From NCBI GenBank assembly GCA_026987995.1, contig JALSMC010000331.1:1-5454 (forward strand): a stretch of DNA of 5,454 nt. The letters are read 5' to 3'. The notes under the pieces were generated by a model. It made no database searches and had not been told where the DNA came from. It saw only the letters and a program-made list of their open reading frames with translations. Positions 1 to 4,972 of this stretch are shown piece after piece. This stretch comes from Sulfurimonas sp. Lineage in GTDB: Bacteria; Campylobacterota; Campylobacteria; Campylobacterales; Sulfurimonadaceae. A program made the position numbers and the translations under genes. Positions within the stretch are counted from its first letter, which is position 1. The number at the start of each line of letters is the position of its first letter.

Positions 1-2
1 AA

Positions 3-44
3 TTTGGCCGTCATGGAATGTTACTGATGAGCATTGAGTTTTAG
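3..44 (+). CDS. Possible 3' end of an upstream gene (partial)
   Basis: Frame 3 is open from the window edge to a TAG at 42-44 and would encode a 13-residue tail ending HGMLLMSIEF. The TAG lies 5 bases before the ATG of the antiporter gene, a spacing typical of an operon. Frame 2 (tail WPSWNVTDEH, stop 35-37) and frame 1 (stop 25-27) are also open at the edge, so the frame cannot be settled from so few codons. I do not recognise a family. Confidence 0.25.
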   Translation, partial: FGRHGMLLMSIEF

Positions 45-49
45 GACTT

Positions 50-1426
50 ATGCTTGAACCGACTTCCCTCTCTCTTCTTCCCTCTCTCTTAGCAATAGCT
101 CTAGCACTCTATAGTAAAAATGTCATCCTCTCTCTCTTTAGTGGAGTAGTTTTAGGAGTGCTTTTTTTAAATGACTTTGCCATCATAGACTCTCTCAATG
201 CACTTTTTATTCTCTTTAGTTCTTTAATGCAAGAGGCATGGATACTTAAAACTCTAGTCTTTGTGGTACTAGCAGGCTCTGTTATGGCTTTAATAGAAAA
301 AAGTGGTGGTGTAAGTGGTTTTGTAGACTTTGTTCTCACTCGACATTCTTTTGTAAAGTCAGAGCGCTCTGCTTTGATGCTGAGTTATATACTCGGTATT
401 ATTATTTTTATAGAGACATCTATCACGGCATTAGTCTCAGGGGCAGTTGGAAAACCACTCTGTGATAAGTATAAAATCCCTCATGAAAAACTAGCCTTTG
501 TGTGTGACTCAACCTCTGCACCTATTGGCTCGCTTATAGTACTCAACGGCTACGGAGCCTTACTTTTAGGCCTTATCACTACACAGATATCTCTAGGGTA
601 CATAGAACAAGATGCGACACAGATGCTCATAAATTCTCTCAAGTATAACTTTTATGCGATGTTCGCTCTAGCGGTGACATTTATCTTTATATACTTTGGT
701 GTGAACATCGGTCCTATGAAAAATGTATCGTATAAGTCTCAAATGCAAGCAAGAGAAAATACAAATGTAAAAAGTATGTACCTTATGCTTCTCCCCGTTT
801 CAATGATGGTTATTCTTGTCTTTGTTTTTCTCTACATTACAGGAGATGGAGAAATACTCAAAGGGAGTGGCTCTAGTTCTATCTTTTACACTATGCTCAC
901 GACAACTCTTTTTACCTTGGCGTATTATGTAGGAAGTAAAAATATGTCTTTTTTCACTTGGGGAAAAACTGCATACTCAGGTGCTAAGTCCTTTATACCC
1001 ATCACATTTATACTTGTCTTTGCATTTGCTATGGGAAATGTAACAGGAGAGTTAAAGACTGGTATCTACCTCTCTACACTTGCAAGTGAAAATGTAAGTG
1101 TGTATTTTTTGGCTGGGATAATATTTCTTTTGAGTTCTGTTATATCTTTCTCAACTGGTACTTCATGGGGAACTTTTAGCATTATGATACCCATAGCAGT
1201 TCCTATGGCAGTAGGAATGGATGCTAACATCGCTTTATGTTTAGGTGCGGTTATAAGTGGGGGAATTTTTGGCGATCACTGCTCACCTATCTCAGATACT
1301 ACTATCATATCTTCAATGGCAAGTGACTGTGAAGTTATCTCACATGTAAAAACGCAACTTCCATATGCACTCATAAGTGGAAGTCTAGCGTTTGTTATGT
1401 TTATTGCGTTTGCTCTACTGGGCTAA
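50..1426 (+). CDS. Na+/H+ antiporter, NhaC family (COG1757-type)
   Basis: This is a 458-residue inner-membrane protein made of about 11-13 hydrophobic segments, with almost no soluble domain. Known for the family: NhaC-type carriers exchange Na+ for protons, and some relatives exchange organic anions, so the substrate here is open. Seen in the sequence: the N-terminal half has the family block ETSITALVSG (122-131) followed by DSTSAPIGS (153-161). The C-terminal half has the matching block STGTSWGTFSIMIPIA (368-383) and the hallmark GGIFGDHCSPISDTTI (404-419). These paired TSxP/TSW and acidic DxxSP-type segments reflect the internal duplication typical of this transporter fold. Full length and intact. 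ATG at 50 is the only reasonable start, because an in-frame TGA lies at 35-37; a TAGGA (42-46) sits only 3 bases upstream, so the ribosome site is tight. The 3' end overlaps the convergent exonuclease gene by 12 bp, leaving no room for a separate terminator. Confidence 0.9.
   Translation: MLEPTSLSLLPSLLAIALALYSKNVILSLFSGVVLGVLFLNDFAIIDSLNALFILFSSLMQEAWILKTLVFVVLAGSVMALIEKSGGVSGFVDFVLTRHSFVKSERSALMLSYILGIIIFIETSITALVSGAVGKPLCDKYKIPHEKLAFVCDSTSAPIGSLIVLNGYGALLLGLITTQISLGYIEQDATQMLINSLKYNFYAMFALAVTFIFIYFGVNIGPMKNVSYKSQMQARENTNVKSMYLMLLPVSMMVILVFVFLYITGDGEILKGSGSSSIFYTMLTTTLFTLAYYVGSKNMSFFTWGKTAYSGAKSFIPITFILVFAFAMGNVTGELKTGIYLSTLASENVSVYFLAGIIFLLSSVISFSTGTSWGTFSIMIPIAVPMAVGMDANIALCLGAVISGGIFGDHCSPISDTTIISSMASDCEVISHVKTQLPYALISGSLAFVMFIAFALLG
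63..90 (+). repeat. Perfect 14-bp tandem duplication (polypyrimidine) in the antiporter start region
   Basis: The unit CTTCCCTCTCTCTT occurs at 63-76 and again, identical, at 77-90, giving a 28-base run of pure pyrimidine. It begins at the fifth codon of the antiporter gene and encodes part of TSLSLLPSLL. A further CT-rich run lies near 126-138. Since 14 is not a multiple of three, loss or gain of one unit would shift the reading frame near the start of the gene. Confidence 0.8.
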
Positions 1427-2155
1427 GGCAGCATTTATAGAGTAACGCATATCATCATCGAGATTTTCCATAGAACTAAGCATCCATCTAAGATAACCAG
1501 CATCTTCTCGTGCGACTTCGACTAACTCTTTACCCTTGTGTTTTCCAAAACGAAATGTTTTTACAAGGATGGGAGTGTTTGTTAAGTCTACCATCTTCTC
1601 AACTGGGTTTTCACTCGGATAAGCCTCTTGAACTAAAATACGAAGTTTTGAAAGTAGAAGCTTGAGCACAAGTACATCACCGATGGCATCATGCGCTTTT
1701 ACAACAACACCGAGTGCTGAGGCTTCTTTTTCTTCTTCTTTGTAGAGGTCCATTTTATAGCGAAAGTATTGCAGTCTATGTGCCTCTTCATCTGGAAGTA
1801 TATGTTTTGCAACTCTAAGTGTATCTATCACTTTCATTTGAGGGTTAAAACCCTCTTTCTCAAGCATCTTTATATCAAAAGGTGCATTGTGGATGATGAG
1901 GTAGTTATCATCAGTGTTTAGTTCTTCTAGTCTTTTATAAGCTGAAGTTTCAGTACAGATAGGCTTACCATCAAGTAAATCAGGGGTAATTCCGTGAACT
2001 TCCATCGCTCCAAAACCTATGGGAATATCACTAGAGTTAAACTCATTATGAACTTCTACAGGATTAGTTCCAAGAACTATATAACCGAGTTGTATTACTC
2101 TATCTGTATCACTTACACCTGTTGTTTCTGTATCTAGTATTATATATTTAGCCAT
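1415..2155 (-). CDS. DEDDh 3'-5' exonuclease, DnaQ/RNase T superfamily
   Basis: From ATG 2155 this gives 246 residues. All DEDDh catalytic positions are visible: D8 and E10 in LDTETTG (ExoI), D94 in HNAPFDIKML (89-98, ExoII), and H155 with D160 in AHDAIGDV (ExoIII). Known for the fold: two metal ions remove nucleotides from a 3' end, as in the Pol III proofreading subunit, RNase T and oligoribonuclease. The exact substrate here is not decided by sequence. After residue ~195 comes a separate small domain, with FRFGKHKGK (201-209) and YLRWML (221-226), resembling the short DUF3820-like tail attached to some bacterial exonucleases (a family guess). The reading frame is open to a TTG at 2191, which would add 12 residues encoded by the adjacent element. 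ATG 2155 is preferred because GAGGAG lies 7 bases upstream and the conserved fold begins immediately. It lies downstream of, and in the same direction as, the DUF4139 gene. Confidence 0.88.
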   Translation of the reverse strand: MAKYIILDTETTGVSDTDRVIQLGYIVLGTNPVEVHNEFNSSDIPIGFGAMEVHGITPDLLDGKPICTETSAYKRLEELNTDDNYLIIHNAPFDIKMLEKEGFNPQMKVIDTLRVAKHILPDEEAHRLQYFRYKMDLYKEEEKEASALGVVVKAHDAIGDVLVLKLLLSKLRILVQEAYPSENPVEKMVDLTNTPILVKTFRFGKHKGKELVEVAREDAGYLRWMLSSMENLDDDMRYSINAALAQ

Positions 2156-2157
2156 TA
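2155..2157. repeat. Left copy of a 3-bp TTA flanking the element (putative target duplication)
   Basis: TTA directly abuts the left terminal repeat; its base 2155 is also the A of the exonuclease ATG on the minus strand. The same TTA abuts the other end at 2421-2423. A 3-bp match has a 1/64 chance of being random, but collapsing the two copies restores a clean TAATG gene junction, which makes a real duplication likely. Confidence 0.55.
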
Positions 2158-2188
2158 AGTTTCTCCTCATAAAGAACCCCACCTTCAG
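2158..2188. repeat. Left terminal inverted repeat of the 263-bp element
   Basis: It begins AGTTTCTCCTCAT and ends ACCTTCAG. It is the reverse complement of 2390-2420 at 30 of 31 positions. Read outward on the minus strand it gives ...TTTATGAGGAGAAACT, which carries the ribosome binding site of the exonuclease gene. Confidence 0.9.
2163..2168 (-). promoter_or_regulatory. Ribosome binding site of the exonuclease gene, located inside the element terminus
   Basis: On the minus strand this reads GAGGAG, 7 bases before the ATG at 2155-2153. It decides the start over TTG 2191, and over the ATG at 2170-2168 that it overlaps. It is part of the left terminal inverted repeat, so it belongs to the inserted element rather than to the original gene. 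It can pair completely with the other arm (2410-2415) if the whole element is transcribed. Confidence 0.75.
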
Positions 2189-2284
2189 CAATAAGAAAAC
2201 AGTTCTAGTATTAGGCAGATTTTCGCAGGACTAGCTGGCTAATCCAAAGAAATCTAACGACATAATAGGACTGTTTTCTTATTG
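2189..2284. repeat. Internal long hairpin arm 1 of the element
   Basis: CAATAAGAAAACAGT (2189-2203) pairs perfectly with ACTGTTTTCTTATTG (2270-2284). The helix continues with a T-G wobble, three pairs (2205-2207 with 2266-2268), one mismatch and three more pairs (2209-2211 with 2262-2264). Further inside, AGATTT (2217-2222) pairs with AAATCT (2250-2255). The tip holds GGA-c-TAGC and GCTA-a-TCC (2228-2235, 2238-2245). Confidence 0.8.
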
Positions 2285-2293
2285 CCCGAAGGG

Positions 2294-2389
2294 AAGTTTA
2301 AAAAGAGGGCTACTGCTTTGTTAAAAGCACTTGAAGCTACGCGTAGCTCCTTCATACTTTTGCCTTGCATTAGTCCTCTTTTTAAGCTT
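2294..2389. repeat. Internal long hairpin arm 2 of the element
   Basis: An 18-base arm (2294-2311, core TTTAAAAAGAGG) pairs with 2372-2389 (core CCTCTTTTTAAG). The only two non-Watson-Crick positions (T2297-G2386 and G2309-T2374) are wobbles on the plus strand. Further pairing includes TGC/GCA (2314-2316, 2367-2369) and AAAAG/CTTTT (2323-2327, 2357-2361). The tip contains a perfect 14-bp palindrome, AGCTACGCGTAGCT (2335-2348). There is no adjacent U-run placed as in a standard intrinsic terminator. Confidence 0.8.
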
Positions 2390-2420
2390 CTGAAGTTGGG
2401 GTTCTTTATGAGGAGAAACT
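2390..2420. repeat. Right terminal inverted repeat of the 263-bp element
   Basis: It begins CTGAAGTTGGGG and ends GAGGAGAAACT, matching the left end in reverse complement except at T2396. Read outward (plus strand) it carries the same ATGAGGAGAAAC, facing into the 3' end of the DUF4139 gene, where no gene on that strand uses it. Confidence 0.9.
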
Positions 2421-2423
2421 TTA
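2421..2423. repeat. Right copy of the TTA flanking the element (putative target duplication)
   Basis: TTA abuts the right terminal repeat and is at the same time the complement of the TAA stop codon of the DUF4139 gene. It pairs with the TTA at 2155-2157. Confidence 0.55.
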
Positions 2424-3782
2424 CTTTTTACTCTCATAATTTACATTAAATTTTTTCGTGCTGTTTGCTTCTAGCTTGATGCTAAAGGTAACTAAATTTC
2501 CCTTAGTAAAAGTGTAAGTCTCGTCTGTATTTACTTTAGAATCTTGATGTGTGTTAAATGGTACTAATATTTCTAGTGTTTTGTTAGTGTCGGCACTGTT
2601 AAGAACTGTATACTCCACATCAACATTGAACCAGCCATCTCTGTCACCGCGTTTAGTAGTTTTTTGGCTCACTTTGAGGTCGAAGTTTGTACCCGTTTTA
2701 AGTTTAATTGCACTATTTTTAGGAGTATGCTTTATGCTGTTTCCACCCAAAAGTATAGTTTGTCCCTCAAGTTGTGAGTAGATACGAATGTCACCTTTAG
2801 GGAGAGGAATATCTAAGCCTTTAAATGCGATAAACTGATTGACATCACTTTTTTGCTCACCTCTAAGATAGAGCGGGTTACTCAACATTACAGAGTAGAG
2901 TCTCTCAATACTAATGTTATTTTCTTGTATAAATTTTATCTGTGTTGTTTCATTATTTGCAAGGTTAACATCAAAAGGGATGGTGTAAAAATGATAACCT
3001 TCAAAGGATTGCTCTTTTAGTTGTGGTGCATCACTCATGATACTCACAGCTCGCATGTTTTTATAAACTCTCTGCGGTCGCATCTGTTTTTTTTGTATGT
3101 CCCCCGCAAGAAGCGAGAGTTTTGTTTGCTCAAACTTTTTGCCACTTCTGTTGTTTATGCTTACCCAACCCGTAAGATTTGCACTACTCTCATCTATATT
3201 TAAAATATAGTTACTTTTAAAACTAATTTGAGAGATGAGATAGTCAAGTTTCATAGTTGTTTTTGTGTCTTTGTGCGTTTTGATGTTCCAAACAAGAGAG
3301 GGTTTTGTGATGAGAGTGTCAGGAATATGCTCAAACATAATGTCATCACTCTTTACGGTTATGATTTTATAGTCAAGAGTCTTAACAAGTGCTTTGGCTC
3401 CACTATGAGAGAGTAGGGTTGCTGTTATGATTTTAAACTCATTTCTATTCTTTAAAAGTCGAACCTCTACTTTTTTTCCGATGTGTGCCTCTAAAAGTTT
3501 TGCTTGAGTAAGTGAATCAAACCTATACTGTTGGGAGTAGAGTGTGACATTTGGCGAGATTTCTACATTTATAGAGTCCGTTTGCACACTTGAAGCGACA
3601 CCTCTGTAGATAATACTTGTATCAGCAGTGTTAAGTTCTAAGTCTCGCTCTTCATGGACTAAACCTAAGTTAGAGTTATAGACGACTAAAGAACTGTTTT
3701 TTATCTCTTTTGAGAGTGTTGCTCCAAAGAGTGAACTAGCGACTGTTAAGCTTGTAAAAATGGCTAAAGATATTTTTTTCAT
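2421..3782 (-). CDS. Exported DUF4139 domain-containing protein, function unknown
   Basis: 453 residues. The N-terminus MKKISLAIFTSLTVASSLFGA is a clear Sec signal peptide, with likely cleavage after A21. No further membrane segment or lipobox cysteine is seen, so a soluble periplasmic or secreted protein is expected. The mature part is beta-rich. It opens with SSLVVYNSNLGLVHEERDLEL (30-50), typical of the N-terminal module of this family. The DUF4139 core follows, including YLISQISFKSNYIL (181-194), WVSINNRSGKKF (206-217), LPKGDIRIYS (327-336) and FDLKVSQK (367-374). No catalytic motif is recognisable and no biochemical role is established that I know of. The start at ATG 3782 is supported by GAGG (3790-3793 on the minus strand) 7 bases upstream and by the signal peptide. 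Intact; its stop codon abuts the 263-bp element. It is the first gene of the minus-strand pair, and the exonuclease is the second. Confidence 0.85.
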   Translation of the reverse strand: MKKISLAIFTSLTVASSLFGATLSKEIKNSSLVVYNSNLGLVHEERDLELNTADTSIIYRGVASSVQTDSINVEISPNVTLYSQQYRFDSLTQAKLLEAHIGKKVEVRLLKNRNEFKIITATLLSHSGAKALVKTLDYKIITVKSDDIMFEHIPDTLITKPSLVWNIKTHKDTKTTMKLDYLISQISFKSNYILNIDESSANLTGWVSINNRSGKKFEQTKLSLLAGDIQKKQMRPQRVYKNMRAVSIMSDAPQLKEQSFEGYHFYTIPFDVNLANNETTQIKFIQENNISIERLYSVMLSNPLYLRGEQKSDVNQFIAFKGLDIPLPKGDIRIYSQLEGQTILLGGNSIKHTPKNSAIKLKTGTNFDLKVSQKTTKRGDRDGWFNVDVEYTVLNSADTNKTLEILVPFNTHQDSKVNTDETYTFTKGNLVTFSIKLEANSTKKFNVNYESKK

Positions 3783-3841
3783 ATTTATTCCTCGAAATTA
3801 TATAGTTATGATACACTTATAAAAAAAATAGAGAGCAACAT
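3783..3841. promoter_or_regulatory. Divergent promoter region between DUF4139 and DUF819 genes
   Basis: This 59-bp AT-rich gap must start transcription both ways. For the minus strand, TATCAT (3808-3813) is a -10 candidate that leaves the GAGG ribosome site in the leader. A closer TATAAT (3797-3802) is a better match, but its start point would fall on the ribosome site. For the plus strand, TATAAA (3818-3823) in an A-rich run is a -10 candidate, placing the start near 3830. No convincing -35 boxes are seen, which is usual for epsilonproteobacterial housekeeping promoters. The two -10 candidates lie within a few bases of each other, so the promoters probably exclude each other. Confidence 0.45.
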
Positions 3842-4972
3842 TTGATAACCCAGCCCCTTTTATACCTCTTTTCATTGGCAATTTTAGTCACTACCTTTTA
3901 TCTACTAGAGAGTAAAACAAGTCTGAAAATTTTCAAACTTATTCCTGCGGTAGTATTTATCTATGCTTCAAGTATGTTACTCGCATCTGTAGGACTTTTT
4001 GAGTCAAACGCAGAGATAAACGCCATCTACAAACAGACAAAAACAAACCTACTCCCTGCCATGCTTTTTTTGATGTTACTACAAGTTGATCTTAGACACT
4101 TTGTAAAGCTTGGAAGGTCACTTATTATCGCCTATCTTTTAGCAGTTTTTTCTATCGCGTTTGGGTTTATTGTAGTGGCGTTAGTGTTTGACTTCTCTCC
4201 TGCTATGTCTGGTGCTTTTGGAGCACTAGCTGGAAGCTGGATGGGTGGTACGGCAAATATGATAGCCGTAGGTTCGGCGTTAGATGTAAGCGAAGAAGCT
4301 TTTGCATATGCCCTTGTCGTAGATAGTGTAAACTATACTTTTTGGGTGATGTTACTGCTCTTTTTAGTACCTTTTGCTTCTTACTTTAACAAGTTTACTC
4401 AAAGTAGTGAGAACTTAGCCTATCTGGGCGATATAGGATGTGCTTGTAATATGGGAGCGAAAAGATACTGGCTTTTGATACTCCTCGCACTTAGTATCTC
4501 ATTTTTAACGCAGTACATTAGCACACTTTTTGTCATCATAAACGCGACTACTTCTATGGTTATATTTGCATCTCTTTTTGGAATACTCGGCTCATTTACA
4601 AGACTAAAAGAGTTAAATGGTTCGAGTGAACTCTCCACTTCTATGCTCTATCTTATCATAGCACTCATTGGTTCGCATGCAGTAGTCGAGAGTTTTTCAG
4701 GTTTAGGTTTATACGTAATATCCGGAGCTTGTATACTTATAATCCATGCTCTTATTATGATTATAGGTGCAAAACTTTTTAAACTTGATCTCTTTAGCAT
4801 TGCAGTAGCCTCTTTGGCAAACATAGGAGGAGTAGCCTCAGCCCCAATACTCGCAGCAACTTATAATAAATCTCTTGTAAGTGTTGGTGTTCTTATGGCT
4901 ATCATGGGGTATATCATCGGAACTTTTGGTGGTTTAGCGGTGGGAAATATTTTAATAGGCCTGAGCCAATGA
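3842..4972 (+). CDS. DUF819 family multi-pass membrane protein, putative transporter
   Basis: 376 residues, nearly all hydrophobic, with about 10-12 membrane segments. The family (PF05684, e.g. B. subtilis YjcL) has no settled substrate. Two glycine-rich motifs mark the halves of an internally duplicated carrier-like fold: GALAGSWMGGTANMIAVGSA (127-146) and ASLANIGGVASAPILAA (323-339). The second is followed by the conserved LMAIMGYIIGTFGGLAVG (351-368). Length is near the usual ~380-400 for the family. The start is TTG at 3842: the frame has no upstream ATG before a TGA at 3809-3811, and the next ATG (codon 45) would remove the first membrane segment. The ribosome site is weak (GAGAG, 3831-3835). 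The stop overlaps the dipeptide epimerase start as ATGA, so the two are translationally coupled; this context suggests transport of murein-derived peptides or their products, an inference only. Confidence 0.85.
   Translation: MITQPLLYLFSLAILVTTFYLLESKTSLKIFKLIPAVVFIYASSMLLASVGLFESNAEINAIYKQTKTNLLPAMLFLMLLQVDLRHFVKLGRSLIIAYLLAVFSIAFGFIVVALVFDFSPAMSGAFGALAGSWMGGTANMIAVGSALDVSEEAFAYALVVDSVNYTFWVMLLLFLVPFASYFNKFTQSSENLAYLGDIGCACNMGAKRYWLLILLALSISFLTQYISTLFVIINATTSMVIFASLFGILGSFTRLKELNGSSELSTSMLYLIIALIGSHAVVESFSGLGLYVISGACILIIHALIMIIGAKLFKLDLFSIAVASLANIGGVASAPILAATYNKSLVSVGVLMAIMGYIIGTFGGLAVGNILIGLSQ

Larger units (their letters stand above)
2158..2420. mobile_element. 263-bp inverted-repeat element (MITE-like), inserted between exonuclease and DUF4139 genes
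   Basis: The ends are 31-bp inverted repeats (2158-2188 and 2390-2420) differing at one position (C2182 against T2396). Inside lie two further palindromic arms, 2189-2284 and 2294-2389, joined by a mini-hairpin CCCGAAGGG at 2285-2293. No transposase or long reading frame is present. The element begins and ends exactly at a duplicated TTA, and sits between a stop codon and a start codon that would share a base without it. Size, terminal repeats, lack of coding capacity and target duplication fit a non-autonomous transposable element. The family of the mobilising enzyme is unknown; IS families producing 3-bp (or TA) duplications are candidates. Alternatives: a structured RNA gene, or a dispersed regulatory palindrome not moved by a transposase. 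Only one copy is visible in this window. Confidence 0.65.

Noticed and set aside
109..339. Open frame on the minus strand inside the antiporter gene
   Set aside because: It is a shadow of the well-conserved plus-strand gene, with a basic, threonine-rich composition typical of antisense translation.
2156..2191. TTG start at 2191 adding 12 residues (MLKVGFFMRRNL) to the exonuclease
   Set aside because: These codons lie in the element's terminal repeat; the conserved fold starts at ATG 2155, which has GAGGAG 7 bases upstream. The other end of the element encodes nearly the same peptide, showing that it belongs to the repeat and not to the enzyme.
2294..2389. Rho-independent terminator in either direction
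   Set aside because: The hairpins are strong, but no U-run directly follows a GC-rich stem on either strand; the T-run at 2379-2383 is inside the stem of arm 2.
2189..2389. CRISPR array or tRNA-like gene
   Set aside because: No direct repeats with regular spacers are present; the arms are inverted repeats. The junction lacks the arm lengths, anticodon loop and T-loop sequence of a tRNA.
2551..3416. Open frames on the plus strand opposite the DUF4139 gene (2551-2781, 3021-3203, 3228-3416)
   Set aside because: They are antisense shadows with low-complexity, cysteine-rich translations, no ribosome sites and no recognisable domain, while the opposite frame is a full-length family member with a signal peptide.
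3797..3802. TATAAT as the main -10 box for the DUF4139 gene
   Set aside because: It is a perfect hexamer, but a start 6-7 bases downstream would fall on the GAGG ribosome site; TATCAT at 3808-3813 fits the leader better. Left as an alternative only.
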